From SIG480 sp045537045 (GTDB taxonomy: Bacteria; Bacillota; Clostridia; Oscillospirales; JAAYXM01): 64,000 nucleotides of DNA. Under the pieces are notes generated by a model, which saw nothing but the letters and a program-made list of their open reading frames with translations, did not search any database and was not told where the DNA came from. Numbering within the stretch: position 1 is the stretch's first letter; each line of letters starts with the position of its first letter. Both the position numbers and the translations under genes were made by a program. The stretch covers positions 55,340-119,339 of the forward strand of contig JAZSOS010000033.1 in the NCBI GenBank assembly GCA_045537045.1. The letters are read 5' to 3'. Shown one piece after another: positions 36,333-45,460 of the stretch.

Positions 36333-36617
36333 ATGGAAGAAATACGCCACGCAACACTTGACCTCAGCGGATGCAAAACCTTATGGGATTTGCATACCCG
36401 GATACGGGATTCATTAGACTTTCCGGATTATTATGGAAAAAACTGGCCGGCTTTCTGGGATTGTATCAATCGGGATTGCGAGTATAATTTCATCACCGTA
36501 ACCGGAGAATCGAAGGTTGCAAGTATACTTGACAGCAGCGTTGCAAAAATGAATGAGATTCTGGAAAGAAACAAACAATACTGGCATGGTTATTTCGATT
36601 ATGAAATAATCGATTGA
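36333..36617 (+). CDS. Barstar-family ribonuclease inhibitor (immunity protein)
   Basis: A 94-residue protein matching barstar in length and in its central inhibitor helix region, PDYYGKNWPAFWDCI (31-45). Trp42 and Asp43 correspond to barstar W38 and D39; the key Asp35 is replaced by Pro39, so contact with the RNase must differ from the B. amyloliquefaciens pair. GGAGGAGG precedes the ATG. A second ATG 8 nt upstream is out of frame. It forms a toxin-immunity operon with the preceding gene. Confidence 0.88.
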   Translation: MEEIRHATLDLSGCKTLWDLHTRIRDSLDFPDYYGKNWPAFWDCINRDCEYNFITVTGESKVASILDSSVAKMNEILERNKQYWHGYFDYEIID

Positions 36618-36635
36618 TACCGTTCAAACATAAAT

Positions 36636-36675
36636 AGGGATTGTAGCGAAATGTATTTTGCTGCAATCCCTTTGG
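36636..36675. terminator. AGGGATTGTAGC hairpin after the barstar gene
   Basis: A 12-bp stem (36636-36647 with 36660-36671, one G-T pair), loop of 12 nt. The same hairpin recurs at 57351-57388, so it is a repeat as well as a likely terminator. Confidence 0.7.
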
Positions 36676-36700
36676 GGCTTTAGAAAAATAGTGCAGAATG

Positions 36701-36777
36701 AACAAATCGGACCCGAAGCAGTACATAAGTACGTCGAGAGGTCCGATTTGTTTAGAGCATAAAGTATAACTTTATGC
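36701..36777. repeat. Large hairpin element between barstar and the U32 peptidase gene
   Basis: A 13-bp perfect inverted repeat (AACAAATCGGACC, 36701-36713, with 36740-36752) encloses a loop that itself folds through GTAC-ATAA-GTAC. A second perfect hairpin, GCATAAAG-TATAA-CTTTATGC (36757-36777), follows within 5 nt. No gene overlaps it. It may be a terminator, a small structured RNA or a remnant element end. Confidence 0.65.
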
Positions 36778-36828
36778 GGTCTGTGCTGTTTTGCTGCAGC
36801 CCCTTGCCGGTTAATCAATACATTTTCT

Positions 36829-38925
36829 TTACTCAACACCGCGGTAATAAAGTCCGCGGGTGTATTCGTGCGGAGCATAGGAATCGCCGCTTGCATACGC
36901 ATCAAACACCTGCACACACTCGCGCGAGTTTTCGCTTGTGAAATACAGCCGTGCAAACGCCGCGCCGACGCTTTTCCAGTCACGCGCCTTATCCGCAAGG
37001 AAAAGCTTCTTTGAATTTACGATAAGCGTTCTGTGATTAAATTCGCGCAGCAGCGGAAATGACGCACCGGTGCGGTCACAAAGTACATGGTGATTTGCAC
37101 AAACGCACGCACCAGTCTGCGCTTTCACAACGCAGTTTTCGCATATCATAAGCGGAAGCCTGCCGTATACAACGATTTCTGTGTCGATAATCTTGGATAT
37201 ATCCCGTATCTGAGGGAAGGTAAGCTCAGGCGAGAGCAATGCGGTCTGCACGCCGGTGTGACGGATTTCACGCAACGCATAAGAGTTGAAAACATTGATG
37301 CCGAAATCAGCAAAAAGCTCAGAAAAGCCAAAGCGTTTTGCAAGCTGGATATGTCCGGTATTTCCGACCGATACGCGGAAAATGCCAGCTTCCCTTGCTT
37401 TTTCGGCATATATGCGGAGAAGCTCTGTCTCCGTGTCCTTTATTATGCGCGGAAGGACCGCAACAACTGCGCATTTTTCCGATATTTCACATATACGAGC
37501 AATATTTTTTTCGTCAAACTCGCAAAGCGGGATATACATATACGCAATATCGCGCGCAAGAAGCTCATCGCTTATCTGTGAAACACTTCTTACCGACACC
37601 GTAAAGCGCGGCGGAGTTTTCCGGTTCACAAGACGGAATCCCGTGTTGAACTTGCCCTCCGTCCGCTCCGTTTTCTCACCGCCCGGAAGTTTGCCGAGAA
37701 CCTCGCGGCGCAGTGCGTTAAGCTCTGACAGCGCAAGCGCGAGCCCCTCGCCAAGCTTTATGTTGACTTTGCTTACAACAAACCCCGTACCGCCTGTTTT
37801 CTTAAGCTGAGTTTCCACCGCCTCATAAGTCAGCGGAACGTTGCGTGCAGGCTCAGGAATCTTCCCCTCGGCGTATGCACGCTCGCCCTTGCCGTCGATT
37901 GCGGCAAGCACCGCCGGGCGGTCTTTTTCTATTATGCAGAACATCTCTATTTCCGATGTTTTTTCGGGGATGTCTTTTTCATAAGTTTTCCGCGCCGCTG
38001 CAAGAAGATTTTCCGGCGCGTTTGTTTCTGTACGGATACCGAACATCTCTTTTCCGAATTCCCCTTTATAATACCCCTCGGTAAATCCGCTGCGTGAGAA
38101 AATGTCGTTTAAAATCCGTTTTTCTTTATCAGTTGCCGCACGACCTTCGTTTAATATGCGTGAATATATTCCCGTAACGGTTGCGACATACTCTGCGCGC
38201 TTCATGCGCCCCTCAATCTTAAGAGAAACAACGCCCATATCGGAAAGCTCGGTAATATAATCCGCAAGGCAAAGGTCGCGCAGAGAGAGTGGATATGCAT
38301 TCACACCACCTTCTCCAAGCTTGTATTGCATACGGCACGGCTGGGCGCAGAGACCGCGGTTTCCGCTTCTTCTGCCAATAACTGCGCTCATCTCGCACTG
38401 TCCGGAGTAGCACATACACAGTGCTCCGTGGACGAAAACCTCAATTTCTATCGGACTTTCCTTGCATATATAGCGAATTTCCTCACGCGAAAGCTCACGC
38501 GCAAGAACTACGCGTGAAAAACCGAGTGAGGAAAGATATTTTACTCCTTCAAGGTTGTGCACCGTCATCTGGGTGGATGCGTGTAGCGGAAGTTCCGGTG
38601 CAACAGACCGAAAAATACGTGCAACGCCAAAATCCGCGATGATGACAGCGTCCACTCCTGCGCGGTTTACATCGCGAGCAAGAGCCTCGACGCGTTCAGC
38701 TTCGCGGTCGGTGATGTGGGTATTTACCGTAACATAAACCTTAACGCCGCGCTTGTGAGCGTAGTCACACACGGCGGAAAGGTTGCGCTCGGTAAAGTTT
38801 TTTGCAAGGCGGCGGGCATTGAAGTCCCCCACGCCGAGATAAACAGCATCCGCGCCGTTGCATACGGCGGCGCGGAGTGCTTCCATACTCCCTGCGGGAG
38901 CCAGAATTTCAGCTTTTTTCTGCAT
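36829..38925 (-). CDS. U32 family peptidase, large two-domain form
   Basis: A 698-residue protein. The N-terminal U32 domain has EILAPAGSMEALRAAVCNGA at the start and the family signature FVHGALCMCYSGQC followed by RRSGNRGLCAQPCR, with cysteines likely to bind an Fe-S cluster. The long C-terminal part is typical of the DUF3656-containing form. Related proteins (RlhA, TrhP) hydroxylate cytidine or uridine in rRNA or tRNA in a prephenate-dependent way, so an RNA-modifying role is as likely as peptidase activity. Its ATG overlaps the zapA stop (TAATG). Confidence 0.88.
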   Translation of the reverse strand: MQKKAEILAPAGSMEALRAAVCNGADAVYLGVGDFNARRLAKNFTERNLSAVCDYAHKRGVKVYVTVNTHITDREAERVEALARDVNRAGVDAVIIADFGVARIFRSVAPELPLHASTQMTVHNLEGVKYLSSLGFSRVVLARELSREEIRYICKESPIEIEVFVHGALCMCYSGQCEMSAVIGRRSGNRGLCAQPCRMQYKLGEGGVNAYPLSLRDLCLADYITELSDMGVVSLKIEGRMKRAEYVATVTGIYSRILNEGRAATDKEKRILNDIFSRSGFTEGYYKGEFGKEMFGIRTETNAPENLLAAARKTYEKDIPEKTSEIEMFCIIEKDRPAVLAAIDGKGERAYAEGKIPEPARNVPLTYEAVETQLKKTGGTGFVVSKVNIKLGEGLALALSELNALRREVLGKLPGGEKTERTEGKFNTGFRLVNRKTPPRFTVSVRSVSQISDELLARDIAYMYIPLCEFDEKNIARICEISEKCAVVAVLPRIIKDTETELLRIYAEKAREAGIFRVSVGNTGHIQLAKRFGFSELFADFGINVFNSYALREIRHTGVQTALLSPELTFPQIRDISKIIDTEIVVYGRLPLMICENCVVKAQTGACVCANHHVLCDRTGASFPLLREFNHRTLIVNSKKLFLADKARDWKSVGAAFARLYFTSENSRECVQVFDAYASGDSYAPHEYTRGLYYRGVE

Positions 38926-39236
38926 TATTTCGCAGAAAGACGTGCAATTTCACGCTTTAAGTCCATAATTTCGGACTTCATGCGGCTGCCGTCCTCAAGA
39001 TAATCCTTAAGCTGTGTGCGAAGATTTTCCGCAGTTTCAAGAGCCTTGTAATATTCATCAGAAATATTGACGGCGGAAAGAATTGCCGCCTCGATGAGAG
39101 AGAAGTTGCCGCCCTTCAAAACCTCGTTTACCTTTACGTCAACGTGTGCGGCGACGCGGCGTGTGTATTCCTCGTTCTCGCCGCTGACAAGACGGAGCTC
39201 TACCCCGCCGATGTTTACCGATATAGCGTTTTTCAT
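38925..39236 (-). CDS. zapA: Cell division protein ZapA
   Basis: A 103-residue FtsZ-bundling protein. The N-terminal half (ISVNIGGVELRL.. through EYTRRVAAHVDVKVNEVLK) fits the ZapA fold and the C-terminal half is a coiled coil (LRTQLKDYLEDGSRMKSEIM). The ATG at 39236 has GGAGG 8 nt upstream; a GTG 15 nt earlier overlaps that site. Overlap with the U32 peptidase start suggests coupled translation, a linkage seen often in Clostridia. Confidence 0.88.
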   Translation of the reverse strand: MKNAISVNIGGVELRLVSGENEEYTRRVAAHVDVKVNEVLKGGNFSLIEAAILSAVNISDEYYKALETAENLRTQLKDYLEDGSRMKSEIMDLKREIARLSAK

Positions 39237-39261
39237 GACCTCTACCTCCACATTATGAGTT

Positions 39262-40482
39262 TTATTTTATAATTGCTTTATGGAAGACCTTTTTACCCTT
39301 CTTTATCTTCACGCCGGCAGTGAGTGCATCCTTAGATACAACAAAGTCTGCCGCAGAGACCTTCTCGCCGTCAAGCGCAACACCGCCCTGCTGAACAAGA
39401 CGTCTTGCCTCACCCTTTGACGGGCAGAGACCGCAGAGAAGAAGAAGGTCTAAAATTCCAACACCATCACCTACATCCGATGTTGATAACTCTGTTGTCG
39501 GCATATTCGAATCATCCCCGCCGCCGGAGAAAAGGCTCTTTGCGGCATCGCGTGCCTTGTCTGCCTCTTCCTTGCCGTGGACAAGAGCGCAAAGCTCGTA
39601 AGCAAGAAGCTCTTTCTTTTCGTTGATGCGGCTATCTTCCCACTTTTCAATCTCGTCAATTTCCTCAATCGGAATGAACGTGAGCATGCGGATGCACTTC
39701 ATAACGTCAGCATCATCAACGTTTCTCCAGTACTGGAAGAACTCAAACGGGCTTGTCTTGTTCGGGTCAAGCCATACAGCACCGCGGGCGGTCTTACCCA
39801 TCTTTTTGCCCTCGGAATTGAGGAGAAGCGTAATCGTCATTGCGTGGGCATCCTCGCCGAGCTTTTTGCGGATAAGCTCCGTGCCGCCAAGCATATTGCT
39901 CCACTGGTCGTTGCCTCCGAACTGCATATTGCAGCCGTATTTCTGATACATATAGTAAAAGTCGTAAGACTGCATAATCATATAGTTGAACTCAAGGAAC
40001 GAAAGTCCCTTTTCCATACGCTGCTTATAGCACTCTGCGCGGAGCATATTGTTGACGGAGAAGCATGCACCAACCTCGCGAAGAACATCAACGTAGTTAA
40101 GGGGGAGAAGCCAGTCGGCATTGTTGACCATCATCGCCTTTCCCTCGCCGAACTCAATAAAGCGCTCCATCTGCTTTTTGAAGCAGTCGCAGTTGTGCTG
40201 TATCGTTTCCTGCGTCATCATTGAGCGCATATCGGTACGTCCCGACGGGTCACCGATCATCGCCGTACCGCCGCCGATGAGAGCAATGGGGCGGTTGCCA
40301 GCCATCTGCAGACGCTTCATAAGGCAAAGCGCCATAAAATGGCCGACGTGGAGAGAGTCCGCAGTAGGGTCAAAACCGATATAGAACGTAGCGCGGCCGT
40401 TGTTTACGAGGTCGCGGATTTCGTCTTCATTTGTTACCTGCGCGATAAGACCGCGCGCAACAAGCTCTTCATAAATCTTCAT
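39262..40482 (-). CDS. tyrS: Tyrosyl-tRNA synthetase
   Basis: A 406-residue class I synthetase charging tRNA-Tyr. HVGH (45-48) and the KMSKS equivalent GKKMGKTARG are visible, together with QFGGNDQWSN in the active site. The C terminus is an S4 RNA-binding domain (GEARRLVQQGGVALDGEKV). No T-box leader is seen in the 150 nt upstream. It is the first gene of the tyrS-zapA-U32 group. Confidence 0.97.
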   Translation of the reverse strand: MKIYEELVARGLIAQVTNEDEIRDLVNNGRATFYIGFDPTADSLHVGHFMALCLMKRLQMAGNRPIALIGGGTAMIGDPSGRTDMRSMMTQETIQHNCDCFKKQMERFIEFGEGKAMMVNNADWLLPLNYVDVLREVGACFSVNNMLRAECYKQRMEKGLSFLEFNYMIMQSYDFYYMYQKYGCNMQFGGNDQWSNMLGGTELIRKKLGEDAHAMTITLLLNSEGKKMGKTARGAVWLDPNKTSPFEFFQYWRNVDDADVMKCIRMLTFIPIEEIDEIEKWEDSRINEKKELLAYELCALVHGKEEADKARDAAKSLFSGGGDDSNMPTTELSTSDVGDGVGILDLLLLCGLCPSKGEARRLVQQGGVALDGEKVSAADFVVSKDALTAGVKIKKGKKVFHKAIIK

Positions 40483-40636
40483 AGTGAAAAAACCATCCTT
40501 TAACCGCTCATTTTACATATAAATATAATATAACATATAAAAAGGTAAATTGCAAGGAAAACAACTCTGTTTTTTGTTGCAAACGGACGGATTATATTGT
40601 ATAATTTATAATAGTATATTATGGAGTTGATTTACC

Positions 40637-42856
40637 TTGTATCATAAGCTCAGTATAGAAGAAACCTTAAAGGCGTTTGATGTTAACCCCGAAACGGGAC
40701 TTTCCGATAAAGAGGCGCATCACCGCACTTCACAGAGTGTGACAAAGAGCGACGGTTCTTCGTTTTTCAAATTTGCGGCGCGGTCTATCTCCCGCCCCGT
40801 TATCATCATTCTATTTGTTTCTGCAATCCTCTATGCCGCACTCGGAGGATGGATTGAGGCTCTCCTCATTGCGACTGTTATCACCCTGCACACCGTTTTT
40901 TCTGCGGAGTGCAAGCGCCGAGGAGAGCGAACCCTTGACCGCTCGGTTTCTGCATCGGTAACGCACGCAATTGTTTTGCGCAACGGAGCTAAGATGAAGC
41001 TTTCCTCTGACCGCCTTGTTGTCGGCGATGTCGTTACGCTCAAACCCGGGCGCGTTGTTCCCGCGGATTTGCGCCTTATATCAACAGAAAACCTTATTAT
41101 CGACGAAAGCGCGCTTACGGGACGTGCCCGCGCGGAAAAGGACTGTGACTATCAGAGCACAAGCGATGTCCGCATAGAATTTCGCGACAACTGCGCCTTT
41201 GAAGGCACGGTTGTTCTTGAAGGACGCGGCGATGGCGTTGTCATTGCAACGGGTATGTCCACCGAAATGAGCCGTCTGACACTCCCGCTCGACGTTCCGG
41301 AAAAAGACACCTCTCCGTCTTTTTCACGCATAGAAAAGCTCACTCGCCGGTTAAGTATTATAACAAGCCTTGCGTGTGTGGCAGTTTTTGCAATATCGCT
41401 TGCATATGACGTAGGCTTTCTTACGGCACTTCTTGCCTCGGCATCCCTTGCGGTTGCCGCCATTCCCGAAAGCTTCGGCACAATTGTTCTCACAAGCCTT
41501 GCCCGGGGTGCGGAAAAACTCCGTTCGGAGGGTTTTTCGGCAAAGAACATGCGCGCAGCAGAGATGCTGGGAGAGGTGAGCATCTTCACCACAGAGCTTC
41601 CGAAAATGGGGGTTGCGGCTACGTACTCAAGCGGACGCATACATTCCCCGCAGGAGGAGGACACAATTCCGTTCCTTGAAGGGCTTCTTCTCTGTGAGCT
41701 TAAAAACCCGTCGTTGTATGCTTTTGCATCGCACAAGTGCGATGCGGAAAACGTTTCCGCAAGCTTCCCGCGCATCGGCGAATATATGGGCGAGGTTGCA
41801 ACCACGCTCCACCGAGCAGGAGAAACAACAATATCCTACACCGGCGGCAATGCATCCGAAATACTCTCGCGTTCAACCCTTATCTGGGATTTCGGGCGCG
41901 TGAGAACTCTTACAGCTTCCGACCGCGAGGAAATTGAAGAGTGCATCCGCACTTTTGAAGAAGACGGTTACACCCAGACAGCGCTGGGGCTTCGCTCGGG
42001 CGATGATGTCCCGTGCGATAACAACCTCATTTTCCTTGGCATTGCGGCAACCCGTGCAGAGGTTAATGAGGCGGCAAACCCTGACACCGCGGCACTTAAC
42101 GCGGCGGGTGTGCGCGTGCTTCTTCTCACCGAGGGTGATGCGGAAAAGGCGCGCCTTGGCGCAACGGCACTGAAAATCCCGTGCGACAACATACTCTGCG
42201 CACGCGAGCTTTCCTCTCTCTCCGACGAGGAGATATACGAACGTATAAATGACACCTTTGTTTTTGCGTCTCTGCACGCACAGGACAAGGTGCGTATAAT
42301 AAATGTTCTAAAGTCTTACGGCTATTCTGTTGCTTCAGTAGGGGATGGAATATCCGATGCGCCCGCGCTTGATGCATCAGACATCGGCATGAGCGACCTG
42401 CACGCACGCGATGCAGCAAAAGACGCTTCTGACGTTATTTTTGACGGCAGCTTCTCTGCCGACCGCGCAATAATCCACGGCAAAATTATCCGCACAAATA
42501 TCCGCCGTGCCGTGACGTACCTTGCCGCGGCAAACACGGCTGAGCTTATATGCGTGCTTCTCTCCGCCGCCTGCGGCTTTGGATTCCCGCTTACAGCACT
42601 GCAGATTCTTCTTGTAAATCTTATCACGGACACATTCCCCGCTCTCTTGCTTGTGCGCGGCGGATTCCTTCAGAAAAATCCGTCCCGTATGGCATATATC
42701 TGGGGCGCGGTTCTCGGTCTTTTAATGCCGTTTGTCTTCCGCGTTCTCACTCAGACAACAGGACTTTTCCTTGCACAGTGGATTACCTTTGCCGCACTCA
42801 CAGCAGGCGAGCTTTTGTTGGCGCTTCCGATGTATTTTGCCGGGCGCAGAAAGTAG
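40637..42856 (+). CDS. P-type ATPase homologue lacking all catalytic motifs (pseudoenzyme)
   Basis: A 739-residue intact frame with the P2-type (cation-transporting) layout: N-terminal cytosolic domain, membrane pair near 53-90, actuator domain, M3-M4, nucleotide/phosphorylation domains, M5-M6 and further C-terminal helices. Signature after signature is altered. TGES reads TGRA (161-164), PEGLP in M4 reads PESFG (277-281), and the DKTGT phosphorylation site is gone: SIFTTE is followed directly by LPKMG (315-325). TGD reads TEGD and GDGxND reads GDGISDAPAL (569-578). It cannot form the aspartyl-phosphate intermediate. A regulatory or sensing role is inference. The start is TTG with GGAG 10 nt upstream. 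Likely cotranscribed with the CYTH gene. Confidence 0.85.
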   Translation: MYHKLSIEETLKAFDVNPETGLSDKEAHHRTSQSVTKSDGSSFFKFAARSISRPVIIILFVSAILYAALGGWIEALLIATVITLHTVFSAECKRRGERTLDRSVSASVTHAIVLRNGAKMKLSSDRLVVGDVVTLKPGRVVPADLRLISTENLIIDESALTGRARAEKDCDYQSTSDVRIEFRDNCAFEGTVVLEGRGDGVVIATGMSTEMSRLTLPLDVPEKDTSPSFSRIEKLTRRLSIITSLACVAVFAISLAYDVGFLTALLASASLAVAAIPESFGTIVLTSLARGAEKLRSEGFSAKNMRAAEMLGEVSIFTTELPKMGVAATYSSGRIHSPQEEDTIPFLEGLLLCELKNPSLYAFASHKCDAENVSASFPRIGEYMGEVATTLHRAGETTISYTGGNASEILSRSTLIWDFGRVRTLTASDREEIEECIRTFEEDGYTQTALGLRSGDDVPCDNNLIFLGIAATRAEVNEAANPDTAALNAAGVRVLLLTEGDAEKARLGATALKIPCDNILCARELSSLSDEEIYERINDTFVFASLHAQDKVRIINVLKSYGYSVASVGDGISDAPALDASDIGMSDLHARDAAKDASDVIFDGSFSADRAIIHGKIIRTNIRRAVTYLAAANTAELICVLLSAACGFGFPLTALQILLVNLITDTFPALLLVRGGFLQKNPSRMAYIWGAVLGLLMPFVFRVLTQTTGLFLAQWITFAALTAGELLLALPMYFAGRRK

Positions 42857-42865
42857 GTTTTTGCT

Positions 42866-43492
42866 ATGGCTTCTGAAATTGAGCTTAAATATGCTCCGCC
42901 CGCGGATTTGCGGGCGGAAACGCTGTTTTCTGATGAACGCATTGCCCCGTTTTCCAAAAAACGGTTCCGGTATGAAATGCACACGGAATATCTTGATACG
43001 GAAAACAGCGATGCGAAAAAGAGCGGCATAACGCTTCGCCGCCGCTTTGAAAATGGCGAGAGCGTGCTTTATGCAAAATGCAAAAGATACGATGCAGATG
43101 CGCTGAGCGTGCGCGGTGAGTGGCGCGTAATTGGCGATGATATCATAAGCGCGGCAAAGCGTTTGTATGATGCCGGCGCACCGACGGAAAACCTTTGTGG
43201 GCTTCCGCTTTTAGTCTGCGCTTCCGTGCGTTTTGTTCGCGAAGAGGTTCTTGTCACACCGTATGATGGCTTTTCCTTTCTTCTCTCTTTTGATGATGGA
43301 GTTTTCGGTGAGAACAAGTACTTTACGGAAATTGAACTTGAGCTTGTTTCGGGAAGTGAGGAAGAACTTGTAGCCTTTGGCAATGCCCTTGCAAAAAAAT
43401 ACAAACTTGTTTCCGAACCACGTTCAAAATATGCAAGAGCGCTGGAAGCAGGAGGAAATTATGGAATATATTGCAATAAACAAATGATTTAA
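42866..43492 (+). CDS. CYTH domain (triphosphate tunnel metalloenzyme) protein
   Basis: A 208-residue protein. It begins with the ExExK motif (EIELKY), then basic strands ITLRRRFENG and LYAKCKRY, and ends with paired acidic strands (FTEIELELV) and RSKYARAL, as in CYTH tunnel enzymes that hydrolyse inorganic triphosphate or thiamine triphosphate. The substrate is not readable. It lies 9 nt after the pseudo-ATPase and 18 nt before mnmG on the same strand, so the three probably form an operon. Confidence 0.82.
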   Translation: MASEIELKYAPPADLRAETLFSDERIAPFSKKRFRYEMHTEYLDTENSDAKKSGITLRRRFENGESVLYAKCKRYDADALSVRGEWRVIGDDIISAAKRLYDAGAPTENLCGLPLLVCASVRFVREEVLVTPYDGFSFLLSFDDGVFGENKYFTEIELELVSGSEEELVAFGNALAKKYKLVSEPRSKYARALEAGGNYGIYCNKQMI

Positions 43493-43510
43493 CCGTATTT
43501 GGAGGAAGTT

Positions 43511-45373
43511 ATGGAGTATATTGCAGGAAAATATGATATAGCCGTTATCGGCGCGGGACATGCGGGCATTGAGGCGGCGCTCTCTGCCGCACGGCTCGGT
43601 TGCCGCGTTGCGTGCTTCTCTATAAATCTCGATTCTGTCGGGAATATGCCGTGCAATCCCGCAATCGGCGGCACGGCAAAAGGACACCTCGTGCGCGAGA
43701 TAGATGCCCTCGGCGGTGAGATGGGACGCGCGGCAGATGATACGTGCATCCAGTATCGCATGCTCAACCGCGGCAAAGGTCCGGCGGTATATTCTCTGCG
43801 TGCGCAGGCAGACCGCCGCGCATATCAGGCGAGAATGAAGCGAGTTCTTGAAGCTACGGACAACCTTGACCTTATTCAGGCGGAGGTTGTTGATATCGGC
43901 ATTGAAAACGGGGCTGTCACATCCGTCCTTACCGCAACAGGCGGACGCTATCTCTGCCGGGCGGCGATTGTCGCCACGGGCACATACCTCGGCGGGAAAA
44001 CAACCGTCGGCGAAACGGCGCGCATCGGTGGCCCTGACGGAATGTTTGCCGCAACAGAGCTTACGGGCAATCTTCTCCGCGCAGGAATTGAACTTCGCCG
44101 CTTCAAGACGGGCACTCCCCCGCGCATCAATGCGCGCAGTGTGGATTTTTCCGCAATGGAGCCGCAACCGGGCGATACGGACATCTATCCGTTTTCGTTT
44201 GATACGGAGCACGAAATTGAAAACCGCGCAATATGCCATCTTACATATACCAACGCCGAAACCCACCGCATTATCCGCGAAAACCTGCACCGTTCTCCCC
44301 TTTTCTCCGGAAACATAGAGGGTGTCGGTCCGCGCTACTGCCCGTCTATTGAAGACAAGGTTATGCGCTTTGCGGAAAAAGAACGGCATCAGCTTTTTAT
44401 TGAACCGATGGGACTCGGCACTGACGAAATGTACATTCAGGGGCTTTCTTCCTCTCTCCCCGAGGATATCCAGCTTCTTATCGTCCACTCCATCCGCGGA
44501 CTTGAAAATGCACAGATAATGCGCTTTGCCTACGCCATAGAATACGACTGCATCGACCCTCTCACGCTCCTTCCGACGCTTGAGGTAAAGACGGTTTCGG
44601 GTCTTTACGGCGCAGGACAGTTTAACGGCTCGTCGGGATACGAGGAGGCCGCGGCACAAGGGCTTCTTGCCGGCATCAACGCCGCACGAAAGCTTCAGGG
44701 GAAAACCCCCGTTATCCTTGACCGCTCGGACGCATATATCGGTACGCTTATTGATGACCTTGTCACCAAAGGAACTAACGAGCCATACCGCATGATGACC
44801 TCGCGCTCGGAATACCGTCTGTATCTACGTCAGGACAACGCAGACCTACGCCTTACGGAGCTTGGATATGAGATAGGTTTGGTCAGCGAGAAAAAGTACA
44901 ACAGAATGATAAACAAGCGCTCAGCGTGCGAGCGCGAGCTTGCCAGAGTTGAAAAGGCTATAATCCCGCCGGGCAAGGAAATTAACGACTTTCTCCAAAA
45001 CGCCGGAACGTCACCGCTGGTCACTGGTGCATCCGTCGCAGACCTTATTCGCCGCCCTCAGCTTACATACGAAAGCCTTGCGCCGTTTGACAAAACGAGA
45101 AGCGAACTTCCATACGATGTTCGCGAGCAGGTGGAAATTTCGCTGAAATACGACGGATATATAAAGCGACAGAAGGTGCAGATAGAGCAGTTTAAAAAGC
45201 TTGAGGGCGTTAAAATCCCCGACGGAATAGATTATATGTCGCTTATCGGACTTCGCACAGAAGCACGGCAGAAGCTTACTAAAATTCGTCCCGGCTCCGT
45301 CGGGCAGGCATCACGCATATCGGGCGTAAGCCCTGCAGACATCGCCGCACTGCTGCTGTATCTGAAAAAATAA
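43511..45373 (+). CDS. mnmG: tRNA uridine 5-carboxymethylaminomethyl modification enzyme MnmG
   Basis: A 620-residue FAD protein that, with MnmE, installs the cmnm5 group on U34 of several tRNAs. The FAD motif VIGAGHAGIEAALSAARLG starts at 12, CNPAIGGTAKGHLVREIDALGG follows, and the C terminus has the helical GISRISG-like element (ASRISGVSPADIAALL). The true ATG at 43511 has GGAGG upstream; an in-frame TTG 12 nt before lies in the ribosome site. mnmE and oriC-type genes are not nearby. Confidence 0.97.
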   Translation: MEYIAGKYDIAVIGAGHAGIEAALSAARLGCRVACFSINLDSVGNMPCNPAIGGTAKGHLVREIDALGGEMGRAADDTCIQYRMLNRGKGPAVYSLRAQADRRAYQARMKRVLEATDNLDLIQAEVVDIGIENGAVTSVLTATGGRYLCRAAIVATGTYLGGKTTVGETARIGGPDGMFAATELTGNLLRAGIELRRFKTGTPPRINARSVDFSAMEPQPGDTDIYPFSFDTEHEIENRAICHLTYTNAETHRIIRENLHRSPLFSGNIEGVGPRYCPSIEDKVMRFAEKERHQLFIEPMGLGTDEMYIQGLSSSLPEDIQLLIVHSIRGLENAQIMRFAYAIEYDCIDPLTLLPTLEVKTVSGLYGAGQFNGSSGYEEAAAQGLLAGINAARKLQGKTPVILDRSDAYIGTLIDDLVTKGTNEPYRMMTSRSEYRLYLRQDNADLRLTELGYEIGLVSEKKYNRMINKRSACERELARVEKAIIPPGKEINDFLQNAGTSPLVTGASVADLIRRPQLTYESLAPFDKTRSELPYDVREQVEISLKYDGYIKRQKVQIEQFKKLEGVKIPDGIDYMSLIGLRTEARQKLTKIRPGSVGQASRISGVSPADIAALLLYLKK

Positions 45374-45420
45374 TAATAGGTGATTTTTTCTCTCTGTGAA
45401 TTAATCGTCATTTTTACCAA

Positions 45421-45460
45421 AAATTGCAAGGCGCACCATTCGCCTTGCAATTTATTTTTG
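45421..45460 (+). terminator. Terminator of mnmG
   Basis: A 13-bp perfect stem (AAATTGCAAGGCG, 45421-45433, with 45441-45453), followed by ATTTTTG. Confidence 0.9.

Noticed and set aside
35745..36617. Prophage fragment
   Set aside because: Apart from the head-like module fused to the RNase there is no terminase, capsid, tail, integrase or lysis gene, and core genes lie on both sides.
40483..40636. T-box leader before tyrS
   Set aside because: The 150-nt region is AT-rich without a T-box sequence, specifier loop or terminator.
40637..42856. P-type ATPase called as a pseudogene
   Set aside because: The frame is intact with a ribosome site and normal neighbours; only the catalytic motifs are changed. 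It is reported as a pseudoenzyme instead.
43511..45373. Replication origin near mnmG
   Set aside because: mnmG often lies near oriC in Firmicutes, but there are no DnaA-box clusters and no dnaA, rpmH or mnmE beside it.
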